Shown here piece by piece: positions 5,661 to 13,905 of a DNA stretch of 20,868 nt. The position numbers and the translations under genes are program-made. The stretch is from an uncultured Eubacteriales bacterium (GTDB taxonomy: Bacteria; Bacillota; Clostridia; Christensenellales; Aristaeellaceae). The notes under the pieces were generated by a model. It was not told the DNA's origin. It saw only the letters and a list, made by a program, of their open reading frames with translations, and did not search any database. The stretch covers positions 1 through 20,868 of the forward strand of contig CALVPU010000020.1 of assembly GCA_944353735.1 (NCBI GenBank). The letters are read 5' to 3'. Within the stretch, counting starts at the first letter, position 1. Every line of letters begins with the position of its first letter.

Positions 5661-6913
5661 CAGCCGCGGCGCGCGGCCGCGGAGATGTTCATCAGCACGG
5701 CGACGCCGCACATCAGGATGGAGATCGACGTGCCGCCAGCGCTGAAAAACGGCAGCGGCAGACCGGTCGTCGGCATCAGACCGATCACAACCGCCACGTT
5801 CATCACGCACTGCACGCCAATCATGCTCGTAATGCCGCCCGCCAGCAGGCTGCCGAAGCGGTCGTCGCAGCGAATGGCGATGCGCAGCCCAAAGAACACG
5901 AACGCGGCGAACAGCGCCAGCACCGACAGGCAGCCGATCAACCCCAAATCTTCGCCCACTACGGCGAAGATGAAATCCGATTCCGGATACGGCAGGAAGG
6001 CGTACTTCTGCCGCCCCATGCCCAATCCCATGCCGAACAGCCCGCCGGAACCGAACGCCATCAGCGACTGCGAGAGCTGGTAGCCTTCGTTGGTCAGATA
6101 GTCAAACGGATTGCGAAAGGACATCAGCCGCGCGCGTCGATAGTCCGCCGACAGCGCATAGAAGGTGCCCAGCGCAAGTCCCGCCGCGCCAATCGAGCCG
6201 AGGTGACGCCAGCGTGCGCCCGCCATCATCGTCATCACCGCGGCGACGATCAGTATGCTGCCCGCGGTGGACAGATTCGGCTGCATGAGGATGAGCAGAA
6301 ACATCGCGCCCGGGATGACAAACAGCGGCACCAGCCCGCGGAAAAAGCGGCTGAGATCGCGCCCCGGCATGCTCAGCGCGCGCGCCAGGAACAGAATCGA
6401 GGCATACTTTGCCAGTTCCGAAGGCTGAAAGCTAATCGGTCCCAGACGCAGCCAGCGCCGCGAACCATTGAGCATCCGCCCCACGCCGGGAATCGCCACG
6501 AGGATCAGCAGCAGAAAGCTCAGCGCCAGCAGCGACAGGCACACCTGCGGTTTGGCGAGCACGCGGTAGTCGATGCCGAGAATCACCGCCATGCCCACGA
6601 ATCCGACGCCGATGCCCATGAGCTGCGAATAGACCTCCGACAAAGAACTGCCGCTGTCCTGTGCGTTGTAAAAGCTTGCGGCGTAGAGTACCAGTATTCC
6701 CGACGCGAGCAGCAGCAGAAAGGCGGCAGTCAGTCCTTTATCCACAGAACGAAGTCTTTGAATAAAGCGATAATTCGCAAAACCAGGTCGGTTTTTGAAT
6801 GGGTTTTCATCAGTATTTGGTCGGTTATTCGCCGACCTTTCCCCAAAGATCAGTTGGTTTTTCGCGGAATTGCCCGCCGAACCATCTTTTGCCCCGATGC
6901 GCAGCCGCGGCAT
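5660..6913 (-). CDS. ftsW: SEDS-family peptidoglycan polymerase (FtsW/SpoVE)
   Basis: Multi-pass membrane glycosyltransferase of the SEDS family that polymerises lipid II with a class B PBP at the septum. The 417-residue product shows the family signatures MLNGSRRWLRLGPISFQPSE (about 148-167), LSQSLMAFGSGGLFGMGLG, LPYPESDFIFAVVGEDLG (with the conserved Asp near 313) and MPTTGLPLPFFSAGGTS, plus about ten hydrophobic spans. Its place between murD and ftsQ favours FtsW/SpoVE over RodA. The ATG overlaps the murD stop (TGATG); a TTG one codon earlier is an alternative, and GGAGG in the end of murD serves either. Unusually, about 55 polar residues precede the first membrane span, coded by DNA of much lower G+C (26 of 60 bases at 6781-6840). 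No later start has a ribosome binding site, so I keep the long form. Confidence 0.93.
   Translation of the reverse strand: MPRLRIGAKDGSAGNSAKNQLIFGERSANNRPNTDENPFKNRPGFANYRFIQRLRSVDKGLTAAFLLLLASGILVLYAASFYNAQDSGSSLSEVYSQLMGIGVGFVGMAVILGIDYRVLAKPQVCLSLLALSFLLLILVAIPGVGRMLNGSRRWLRLGPISFQPSELAKYASILFLARALSMPGRDLSRFFRGLVPLFVIPGAMFLLILMQPNLSTAGSILIVAAVMTMMAGARWRHLGSIGAAGLALGTFYALSADYRRARLMSFRNPFDYLTNEGYQLSQSLMAFGSGGLFGMGLGMGRQKYAFLPYPESDFIFAVVGEDLGLIGCLSVLALFAAFVFFGLRIAIRCDDRFGSLLAGGITSMIGVQCVMNVAVVIGLMPTTGLPLPFFSAGGTSISILMCGVAVLMNISAAARRG
6819..6837 (-). repeat. Hairpin-forming inverted repeat in the 5' end of the SEDS gene
   Basis: GGTCGG and CCGACC form a perfect 6-bp stem with a 7-nt loop within codons about 26-32 of the SEDS gene. 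A further copy of the GGTCGGTT half lies at 6786-6793. The element sits in the low-G+C patch coding the unusual N-terminal extension. Confidence 0.5.
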
Positions 6914-8283
6914 CAAGCGCCGCGGCCCTCCAGCTTGGCGACGATCTCCTTAAAGATGCGTCCCCGCGCCTCATAGTCAGAGAACATGTCGAAGCTCGCG
7001 CAGCTGGGGGAAAACAGCACGTTCCCGCCCTGCGGCGCCAGCGCGAAGGCGCGGCGGACCGCCGCCTCAAAGTCCGTTCCGCAATGCTCGTAAGCCGCGT
7101 AACCGCACCTGTCGAGCGTATCGGCGATCTGCGCCGCCGTCGCGCCGATGAGCACGATGTGATCAATCGGGCACTGCTTAATGACCTCGACCAGCGGCGT
7201 AAAGTCGCAGTGCTTATCGTAGCCGCCGAGGATCAACACGGTCGGCTTGCGCATGGCGCGAACCGCCTGAATGGTGGAATCGACATTCGTACCCTTGGAA
7301 TCGTTGATGAAGCGCACGCCGTCGAGCTCGCGCACGAACTCAATGCGGTGTTCGACGCCCTGAAAGGTGCGCAGCGTGTGGCGGATCACCGGCGCGGGCA
7401 CGCCGCAGACCATCGCCATCGCCGCGGCGGCGAGTGCATTCTTGAGGTTGTGCTCGCCGGGAATGGCAATTTCATCGACGCCGCAGATGACCTTGAATGC
7501 TTCGGGCTCGCCGAACACGACCTTTCCATCCGCGACAAACGCGCCGAAGGGCACCTGATTGCGCGAGGAAAACCATACCACGCGGCAATGCGCGCGCGCA
7601 GCCATGTCTCTGGTCACGGGATCGTCGTAGTTGAGCACGAGGAAATCGTCCACACCGCAGTTGGCGAACACGCGCTCCTTGAGCGCGATGTAGCGGTCCA
7701 TCGTCTTGTGGCGGTCCATGTGGTCCTCGGAGATATTGAGCACCGCCGCTACGGAGGGATGGAACTGCGACGCCGTCTCCATCATGAACGAGGAAATCTC
7801 GCAGACCGTCACGTCGCCGGGACGCATCTTCGGCACCGCGGCGGAGTACGGTGCGCCGATGTTGCCGACCACCCACGTCGTGCGACCGGCGTTTTTGAAA
7901 ATCTCGCCGACGAGCGTCGTCGTGGTCGTCTTGCCGTTCGTTCCGGTCACCGCCAACAGCTGCCCGGTCGATTCACGGTATGCGTATTCAACCTCGCCCA
8001 CGACCTCAATGCCCAGCGCCTTGGCGCGCTCGATTGCCGGATGCTCGACGCGGATGCCCGGACTGACCACGAGCAGCTCCAGGCCTTCGAGATGATCCTC
8101 CGGATGCGCCTCGCCGAGCAGCAGGTGCACGCCCTCGCGCTCGATCTCATCCAGCGCGCCGTCAAACGCATCGCGCGGCTTGGCGTCGCATGCCCAAACC
8201 TCTGCGCCGCGCAACGTCAACAGCCGCGCGGCGGCAATCCCGCTGCGCGCCATGCCCAGAACCATCGCCTTTTTGACATTCAA
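6913..8283 (-). CDS. murD: UDP-N-acetylmuramoylalanine--D-glutamate ligase MurD
   Basis: Cytoplasmic ATP-dependent ligase adding D-glutamate to UDP-MurNAc-L-alanine, the second amino acid step of the peptidoglycan stem peptide. The 456-residue length is normal. An N-terminal Rossmann-type UDP-binding domain begins VLGMARSGIAAARLL; the central domain has the ATP loop VTGTNGKTTTTTLV near residues 113-126 and LNISEDHMDRH; the C-terminal domain begins near HRIEFVRELDGVRFINDSKG, which carries the Mur ligase signature. The start is a TTG at 8283 with AGGAGGG 7 nt upstream; the next in-frame ATG (8265) has no such leader and would remove the first beta strand. It follows mraY closely and its stop overlaps the SEDS start, so translation is probably coupled. 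Confidence 0.97.
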   Translation of the reverse strand: MNVKKAMVLGMARSGIAAARLLTLRGAEVWACDAKPRDAFDGALDEIEREGVHLLLGEAHPEDHLEGLELLVVSPGIRVEHPAIERAKALGIEVVGEVEYAYRESTGQLLAVTGTNGKTTTTTLVGEIFKNAGRTTWVVGNIGAPYSAAVPKMRPGDVTVCEISSFMMETASQFHPSVAAVLNISEDHMDRHKTMDRYIALKERVFANCGVDDFLVLNYDDPVTRDMAARAHCRVVWFSSRNQVPFGAFVADGKVVFGEPEAFKVICGVDEIAIPGEHNLKNALAAAAMAMVCGVPAPVIRHTLRTFQGVEHRIEFVRELDGVRFINDSKGTNVDSTIQAVRAMRKPTVLILGGYDKHCDFTPLVEVIKQCPIDHIVLIGATAAQIADTLDRCGYAAYEHCGTDFEAAVRRAFALAPQGGNVLFSPSCASFDMFSDYEARGRIFKEIVAKLEGRGA

Positions 8284-8323
8284 TCCGATTCCCTCCTCAT
8301 CTTGCCCGCATAACCGAGCAACG

Positions 8324-9319
8324 TCATGCGACGAAGCCGAGCAGCGCCAGCAGGCACAGGCAAACCGTGACGATGTAGTACATGGTCACGACCTTGGTCT
8401 CCGGCATGCCGCTGAGCTCAAAGTGATGGTGCAGCGGCGCCATCTTGAAGATGCGCTTGCCGTGCGTCGCACGGAAATAGGCAAACTGAATGATGTCCGA
8501 CAGGCTGGAGACGAACATCGCCAGCGCGATGATCGGCAACAGCAGCGACAGCCGCGTCACCAGCACCGTGCCCATCAGCGCGCCGCCGATGAAGAACGAG
8601 CCGACATCGCCCATGAACACGCGCGCCGGGTAGGAATTGTAGCGCAAAAAGCCCATCAGCGCGCCCGCCATCGCGCCCGAAAAGATCGCGACGTTGAGCA
8701 GATTCGAGGCGTTTTCCGGGTTCGCCGCCGCCAATGCGACGCAAATGAGCGCCATGGTGGCAAAGTCGAACAGCGAGCAGCCGCCGCACAGGCCGTCGAG
8801 GCCGTCGAGCAGGTTGGCGGAATTGACCGTACCCACCAGCACGAACACCATCACCGGGATGTAGAACCATCCCAGCTCCCATTCGACGTTGAAGAACGGC
8901 ACCGTAAGGCTCGAACCGATCTCGGGATGAAAATATGCCCAGAACGAAAGTCCCAGCGCGATCACGATCTGCGGCAGCAATTTCTGCTTCGGCGTCAGGC
9001 CGAGCGATCGATGCAGCTTGACCTTGATGAAATCATCCACAAATCCGACCAGTCCGAAACCCACCGCACTGACCAGCGCAATCAGCAGAAAGTCAAAGCG
9101 CGTGTCGTTGTAGGCGAACGCCACCGAGGCGATGAGCGCAGGAAGCGCGAAGATCAATCCGCCCATCGTCGGCGTGCCCTGCTTTTTCTTGTGGGACTGC
9201 GGTCCCAGATCGTAGATCGTCTGACCAAATTTCAGCTTTTTCAGCCACGGCACGATGACCGGTCCAAACACGAGCGACATCGCGAAGGCGACGATGATCG
9301 TCCAAATCAATCTCTGCAT
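8324..9319 (-). CDS. mraY: Phospho-N-acetylmuramoyl-pentapeptide-transferase MraY
   Basis: Integral membrane enzyme that transfers phospho-MurNAc-pentapeptide to undecaprenyl phosphate, forming lipid I. The 331-residue protein has about ten hydrophobic spans. It carries KKKQGTPTMGGL in the first cytoplasmic loop, the catalytic VGFVDDFIKV, the NLLDGLDGL loop and the HHHFELSG motif near the C-terminus, all diagnostic of MraY rather than WecA. The ATG at 9319 has GGAGGG 9 nt upstream. It lies 34 nt after murE; in many relatives murF stands between these two, but here it does not. Confidence 0.97.
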   Translation of the reverse strand: MQRLIWTIIVAFAMSLVFGPVIVPWLKKLKFGQTIYDLGPQSHKKKQGTPTMGGLIFALPALIASVAFAYNDTRFDFLLIALVSAVGFGLVGFVDDFIKVKLHRSLGLTPKQKLLPQIVIALGLSFWAYFHPEIGSSLTVPFFNVEWELGWFYIPVMVFVLVGTVNSANLLDGLDGLCGGCSLFDFATMALICVALAAANPENASNLLNVAIFSGAMAGALMGFLRYNSYPARVFMGDVGSFFIGGALMGTVLVTRLSLLLPIIALAMFVSSLSDIIQFAYFRATHGKRIFKMAPLHHHFELSGMPETKVVTMYYIVTVCLCLLALLGFVA

Positions 9320-9353
9320 CTTCTGTTCCCTCCGATAAAATGCGATTCAGCGG

Positions 9354-10811
9354 TCAGTCTCCGAGTTCCCGAAGCAGCTCTGCGACGACGATCTTCTCGT
9401 CGAACGGATACTTGACGCCGTTAATCTCCTGATAGGTCTCGTGACCCTTGCCAGCCAGCACGATCACGTCGCTTGGGCGCGCGTGCTCGAGCGCATAGCG
9501 AATCGCCTCGCGGCGGTTGTCGATGACCACGTATTCGCATCCCGTATGGCGAATGCCTTCTTCAATCTGCGCGAGGATCGCCATCGGGTCCTCGTTGCGC
9601 GGGTTGTCGCTGGTGAGAATACAGAAGTCCGCCAGTTCGCCGGCAATCTCGCCCATGACCGGGCGTTTCGCCGCATCGCGGTTGCCGCCGCAGCCAAACA
9701 GCGCGATCATGCGCCCCTTCGCGGTCTGCCGCACCGCCTTGAGGATGTTCTCCAGGCTGTCCGGCGAATGGGCATAGTCGAGGATCACGCGATAGGGCGT
9801 GCCCGTCTCGAGCAGCTCGATGCGGCCCGGCACGGCGCGGACGTCCTCAAGCCCGCGGCGGATCGCCTCGGGCCCCACGCCGGCGCAGATGCATACGCCC
9901 GCCGCCAGCAGCGCGTTGTAGACGTTAAAAATGCCCGCCAGCTTGAGCGACACCGAGACGCGGAACTGCTTGTGCCACGTCATCAAAAAGCTGCAGCCGC
10001 GCTCGGAAATTTCAATGTCGTTGGCGTAGACGTCGCTGGACTCGCGGATGCCGATGCGCAACGCCTCGCGCCCGAGCGCCTTGACGCCCTCGGCGACGCG
10101 CTCGTCGTCGACATTGTAGACGATGTTCTCCACCATGTCCGGCTGGAAAAAGCGCATCTTCGCCGCGAAGTAGGCGTCCATGTCCTTGAAATAGTCGAGA
10201 TGATCCTGTGAGAAGTTCGTAAACGCGCCGATGTCGAACTTCACGCCCGCCAGCCGGCGCATCGCCAGCGCGTGCGCAGAAACCTCCATCACCACGCACT
10301 CGCACCCAGCCTCCGCCATGCGGTGCAGGAGCGTCTGCGTGACGATCGGGTCCGGCGTGGTCAGGTTGGCGGGAATGACTTCCTCGCCGATCATCGAACA
10401 GACCGTGCCAATCAAGCCCGTCTTTCTGCCCGCCTCCTCGAGGATCGACTTGATCAGGAAGCTGGAGGTCGTCTTTCCCTTTGTACCCGTGATGCCGATG
10501 AGCAGCATCTGCCGCGAAGGATTGCCAAAGAATTCGGAAGCGATATACGAGATGGCCATGCGCACATCCTCCACGAGCACCTGCGGCACGTCGATGGGAA
10601 GCTCCCGCTCGACGACCAGCGCCACCGCGCCCCTTTCGACCGCCTGCGGCGCGAAATCGTGCGCGTCGGTTCGCAGGCCCGGCGTGCAGAAAAACAGCGC
10701 CCCAGGCTGGACTTCTCTGGAATCCGCGCACAGCGAGAGGATTTCCGTCTCTTCGTTTCCGATCATATGGACCCTGCCGGGAACGGCAGCTGCCAGAGCT
10801 TTCAGCTTCAT
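9354..10811 (-). CDS. murE: UDP-N-acetylmuramoyl-tripeptide synthetase MurE, meso-diaminopimelate type
   Basis: Cytoplasmic ATP-dependent ligase adding the third stem-peptide residue to UDP-MurNAc-L-Ala-D-Glu. In the 485-residue product, the UDP-binding domain contains LCADSREVQPGALFF (27-41), the ATP loop is GITGTKGKTT (106-115), TTPDP (151-155) contacts substrate, and ILDYAHSPDSLE (343-354) opens the C-terminal domain. The motif DNPR (402-405) is the known signature for meso-diaminopimelate selection (lysine enzymes carry DNPA or similar), so the wall should be DAP-type. The frame extends 13 codons further up, but the ATG at 10811 with AGGGGG at 7 nt matches the usual MurE start. It lies 35 nt after the PBP gene; a candidate promoter inside that gene could drive it separately. 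Confidence 0.97.
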   Translation of the reverse strand: MKLKALAAAVPGRVHMIGNEETEILSLCADSREVQPGALFFCTPGLRTDAHDFAPQAVERGAVALVVERELPIDVPQVLVEDVRMAISYIASEFFGNPSRQMLLIGITGTKGKTTSSFLIKSILEEAGRKTGLIGTVCSMIGEEVIPANLTTPDPIVTQTLLHRMAEAGCECVVMEVSAHALAMRRLAGVKFDIGAFTNFSQDHLDYFKDMDAYFAAKMRFFQPDMVENIVYNVDDERVAEGVKALGREALRIGIRESSDVYANDIEISERGCSFLMTWHKQFRVSVSLKLAGIFNVYNALLAAGVCICAGVGPEAIRRGLEDVRAVPGRIELLETGTPYRVILDYAHSPDSLENILKAVRQTAKGRMIALFGCGGNRDAAKRPVMGEIAGELADFCILTSDNPRNEDPMAILAQIEEGIRHTGCEYVVIDNRREAIRYALEHARPSDVIVLAGKGHETYQEINGVKYPFDEKIVVAELLRELGD

Positions 10812-10846
10812 TCGGCATCCCCCTGTAATCATATTGCGTCCCTGCG

Positions 10847-12976
10847 TCACGGCGGCTCAAAGGTCACCGTAACCTCTGCGGTCGGGAAGACCGCTTCGCC
10901 GGCAGCCGGCGTCTGTGCGACGGCGATGCCTCCGCCCTCGACGCGCATCGCAAGTCCATACGCGCGCAGCAGCCGGTTGGCTTCGAGGACAGACATGCCC
11001 GTCACATCCGGGATCTCAACCCTTCCATTATCCTCCACGGCAGTCCTTTTGTCAATATATAGCATGACCAAAGATCCCGCAGAGATTCTCGCGCCCGGCG
11101 CCGGCAGCTGACCGACCACCGAGCCGTCATCGCCGTCGGCGACGCTGTCGAGTCCCGCCTCCGAAAGCGCCGCTTCTGCTTCGTCTATCGCCATTCCCGA
11201 CACGTCAGGCACGGCGACCTGCTCCGGCGGCACCTCGTCCGTTTCCGGAGCGATGCCCAGATACGACAGCGACTTTTCCAGTATATCCCGCGCAAACGGC
11301 GCCGCCGTCTGCGAGCCGTAGTCGACTGGAACGTCCGCCTCCTCGACGATCACCAGCACGGCGATCTGCGGATCATCCGCCGGCGCGAAGCCGAGGAACG
11401 AGCCGATGTGCTTGTCGCTGGAGACCACGCCGTCGACGTAGAACTGCGCCGTGCCCGTCTTGCCGCCGATGCGATAGCCGGGAATGGCGGCATTCTTGCC
11501 GCCGCCCTCGGCGACCACGTCTTCAAGCAGCGCGCGCATCGTCGCCGAAGTCTGCTCGGAGATGGGATGCCCGACCACCGCCGGTTCACCGCGCAGGATG
11601 ACCTCGCCGCTGCCATCGCGGATCTCGTCGATCACATACGGTCGCATCAGCTCGCCGCCGTTGACGACGGCGCACGCCGCGTTCAACAACTGAATCGGCG
11701 TCACCGCCACGGACTGTCCGAAGGCGATGCGCACCAGATCCACGCGCTTGACCGCGCTCTCGGAAATGACGATGCCGCTCGCCTCGCCGGGAATATCCAC
11801 GCCCGTCGGCGCACCGATGCCGAACGCATCGAGGTAATCGTAGAAGCGCTCAATCCCAAGGCACAATCCCAGCTCGACGAACACGGGATTGCAGGAATTC
11901 TGCAGCGCCTCGGCAAACGTCTCCGCGCCGTGCGGATCGCCCCAGCAGCGCACGCGGCTGCCGTCGACATAGATCGAGCCGGAACAGTAAAAGCCGTCGT
12001 TTACCGACACCACGCCTGCGTCCAAAGCCGCCGCGGAAGTGAGGATCTTGAACGTCGATCCCGGCTCGTAGGCATCGGTGATTACGCGGTTGCGCATCAG
12101 CTCGGTCAGCGCTTCGACGTCGTCGCGCGGCGGGTCGTTGAGGTCGTAGTCCGGCTTGTTGACCATCGCCAGCACCTCGCCGGTGCGCGGGTCCATCGCC
12201 ACGATGCGCACCGCCTTGGCGTTGTTGACGCTCATCGCCTCGCGCGCCGCCTGTTCGCAAAAGCTCTGAATGGAAGCGTCGATCGTCAGCGTGACCGAGC
12301 CGCCATCCACCGCCGCGATGTACTCGCTGGCGCCATAGCTGAGCTCGCGGCCCTTGCCGTCGATCTCCTCGAGCACGCGGCCCGCTTTTCCGGACAGGTA
12401 GCTGTCCAGCGCACTTTCCATGCCCGCCTGACCGACGCCGTCGATGGTCGTCAGCCCGATGAGCTGCGCGGCGAACGCGCCCATGGGATAGTAGCGCTTG
12501 CTCTCCTCCTCAAGATACAGGCCGTCGAGCGCGTCGGAACCCTTTTCCTGATGTTCCGCCTGCATGGACCTGAGCTGCTGGGCGACCTCGCGGGATACCT
12601 GCCGCTTGATCGTCACGCCGCCCTTCCTCACGTCGGACACCTTTGCTTCGATCGCACCGGCTTCCATGTCCAGAATCGGCGACAGCAGCCGCGCGAATGC
12701 CGCCGCGTCCACGACCTGCCGGGGACTGGCGCAAACGGTGTACGCCGTCGCGCTCTGCGCGAGAACCGTACCGTTCCGGTCGAGAATCATGCCGCGCGTC
12801 GGGCGGATGACGCTCTCGCTCGTCCACTGTGCCTGTGCGCGCCGCTGCAGGTCCTCCGCAGCGATGCACTGCAAGTAGAACAGCCGCACGCCCAGCACCG
12901 CAAACAGCGCCAAAAAGATGGCCATGCACAGTGCAAGGCGGCGACGGATGACCGGTCCGGTCAGAACCAAGCGCAC
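10847..12976 (-). CDS. Class B penicillin-binding transpeptidase with two PASTA domains (SpoVD/FtsI type)
   Basis: Membrane-anchored D,D-transpeptidase that cross-links septal peptidoglycan with its SEDS partner. Of 709 residues, a single membrane anchor lies at about 14-36. RPTRGMILDRNG (58-69) opens the PBP dimerisation domain, and the transpeptidase has the catalytic STFK (307-310), SCN (361-363) and KTG (506-508) motifs. Two PASTA repeats follow at about 587-643 and 652-707 (VPDVSGM..., IPDVTGM...). SpoVD of Bacillus has one PASTA and PBP2B two; the only class B PBP here stands where FtsI/SpoVD belongs, so it may serve vegetative division. The GTG at 12976 lies only about 2 nt from GGGGAGG; a TTG at 12970 has that element at 7 nt and may be the real start. 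It lies 39 nt after ftsL. Confidence 0.94.
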   Translation of the reverse strand: MRLVLTGPVIRRRLALCMAIFLALFAVLGVRLFYLQCIAAEDLQRRAQAQWTSESVIRPTRGMILDRNGTVLAQSATAYTVCASPRQVVDAAAFARLLSPILDMEAGAIEAKVSDVRKGGVTIKRQVSREVAQQLRSMQAEHQEKGSDALDGLYLEEESKRYYPMGAFAAQLIGLTTIDGVGQAGMESALDSYLSGKAGRVLEEIDGKGRELSYGASEYIAAVDGGSVTLTIDASIQSFCEQAAREAMSVNNAKAVRIVAMDPRTGEVLAMVNKPDYDLNDPPRDDVEALTELMRNRVITDAYEPGSTFKILTSAAALDAGVVSVNDGFYCSGSIYVDGSRVRCWGDPHGAETFAEALQNSCNPVFVELGLCLGIERFYDYLDAFGIGAPTGVDIPGEASGIVISESAVKRVDLVRIAFGQSVAVTPIQLLNAACAVVNGGELMRPYVIDEIRDGSGEVILRGEPAVVGHPISEQTSATMRALLEDVVAEGGGKNAAIPGYRIGGKTGTAQFYVDGVVSSDKHIGSFLGFAPADDPQIAVLVIVEEADVPVDYGSQTAAPFARDILEKSLSYLGIAPETDEVPPEQVAVPDVSGMAIDEAEAALSEAGLDSVADGDDGSVVGQLPAPGARISAGSLVMLYIDKRTAVEDNGRVEIPDVTGMSVLEANRLLRAYGLAMRVEGGGIAVAQTPAAGEAVFPTAEVTVTFEPP
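11027..11055 (-). promoter_or_regulatory. Candidate internal promoter in the PBP gene, reading toward murE
   Basis: Within the linker between the PASTA-coding regions, the minus strand has a perfect -35 TTGACA (11050-11055), 17 nt, then GATAAT (11027-11032, 5 of 6 to consensus). The start point would lie about 210 nt before murE. The patch is lower in G+C than the rest of the gene. Activity is unproven. Confidence 0.45.
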
Positions 12977-13015
12977 CCCTCCCCGCCAGTCGGCGCGTCC
13001 AGCGCCGGAAATCGG

Positions 13016-13378
13016 TCAACCGATCTCTTCGCCGGCGCCCTCGGCGACCGGTGCGGGAGTATCCTCTACCGCCGGCAGGCTGACCACCCGAAGCTGGTCG
13101 TCCGTCGGCATCGCCATGCCCAGGTTCTGCGCGCGAACGCTGATGTCCGCGAGGTTGTGGTACTGGTTGATGCACAGGCTCAGGTTCTCCGCGTTGGCGC
13201 TGAGCGCCTGGATCTCGCGGCGCACCGCGTCCACGCGCTTGGCCTGACCGGAAATCTGCGCCCGCAGGGCGACCTGCCCAAACAGACCGGCAAACAGTAC
13301 CAGCGCCGCCAGCACCGCCAACGCGCGCAATTGCCGCTGTTCGCGCCCACGGCGCGAACGGGGACGCCACATGTCCAT
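13016..13378 (-). CDS. ftsL: FtsL-like cell division protein
   Basis: A 120-residue small bitopic protein. It has a strongly basic head (MDMWRPRSRRGREQRQ), one membrane span at about residues 18-40 (LRALAVLAALVLFAGLFGQV), a heptad-like segment (about 45-75, KRVDAVRREIQALSANAENL) that can form a coiled coil, then a short acidic proline/alanine tail. FtsL partners DivIC/FtsB and FtsQ/DivIB to activate the septal synthase. Assignment rests on size, topology and place just upstream of the class B PBP, because sequence conservation in this family is low. The ATG at 13378 has GGGGGA at 7 nt; a second ATG two codons later is possible. It follows mraZ after only 32 nt, leaving no room for rsmH, which normally sits between them. 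Confidence 0.8.
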   Translation of the reverse strand: MDMWRPRSRRGREQRQLRALAVLAALVLFAGLFGQVALRAQISGQAKRVDAVRREIQALSANAENLSLCINQYHNLADISVRAQNLGMAMPTDDQLRVVSLPAVEDTPAPVAEGAGEEIG

Positions 13379-13410
13379 ACTCTATTCCCCCATCCTGCCC
13401 GCTAGAACGC

Positions 13411-13878
13411 TCACTGCGTCCCGCCGGGCTTGAAGTAGCGGTCGTTGACATACTGCATCAGCGGCTGGAGCTGGGCAATCGACTTGGCGCAGAAGGCATC
13501 GAAGCGCGCCTCATCCCAGATCTCGAGAAAGCGTCCCACGCCAACGAAACAGATGGCGCGCTCCATGCCCGCCATCTCGCGAAGTTTTGCGGGCAGGAGC
13601 AGCCGCCCCTGCGCATCGAGGCTCTGATCCTGATAGGAAAACGCCTTGACAAGCCGGGCATACGCCATGCCGTCCGCGTCGCTGACGGGAATGCGGTCCA
13701 TCCGCTCGCCGATGGCGCGCCACGCCTCCGCCGGATACAGCGCCAGCGCCGTGAAGTCGTTGTTCAGCCCGAGAGTAAACCCGTCGCCCAAGCCTGCGCG
13801 ATATGCGGCAGGAATGGTCACGCGACCTTTGGGGTCAATGTTATGCGCATAGTGCCCCGAAAATTCTGACGACGCCAT
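13411..13878 (-). CDS. mraZ: Transcriptional regulator MraZ
   Basis: DNA-binding regulator that usually heads the dcw cluster. The 155-residue product contains two AbrB-like half repeats, each with the DxxGR...P signature: NIDPKGRVTIPAAYR (about 12-26) and LDAQGRLLLPAKLRE (about 86-100), as expected for this ring-forming family. The frame continues 11 codons further upstream, but those codons lie across the promoter; the ATG at 13878 follows GGGGAGG at 7 nt and opens with the usual short N-terminus, so I choose it. MraZ represses its own operon in E. coli and activates it in Mycoplasma, through short repeats upstream of mraZ. Matching repeats are present here around the -10 box, so autoregulation is likely. 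Confidence 0.95.
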   Translation of the reverse strand: MASSEFSGHYAHNIDPKGRVTIPAAYRAGLGDGFTLGLNNDFTALALYPAEAWRAIGERMDRIPVSDADGMAYARLVKAFSYQDQSLDAQGRLLLPAKLREMAGMERAICFVGVGRFLEIWDEARFDAFCAKSIAQLQPLMQYVNDRYFKPGGTQ

Positions 13879-13905
13879 GCGCACACCTCCCCGTGGTCTA
13901 CTCTG

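Noticed and set aside
12991..13007. CGGCGC/GCGCCG hairpin between ftsL and the PBP gene
   Set aside because: It has no T run on either side, and such G+C-rich stems arise easily by chance here, so it is not called as a terminator or attenuator.
12510..13451. Minus-strand open frame of 313 codons spanning the mraZ-ftsL-PBP junctions
   Set aside because: It runs out of frame through ftsL and the PBP gene, both of which have strong family evidence, and its product is Arg/Gly-rich without motifs.
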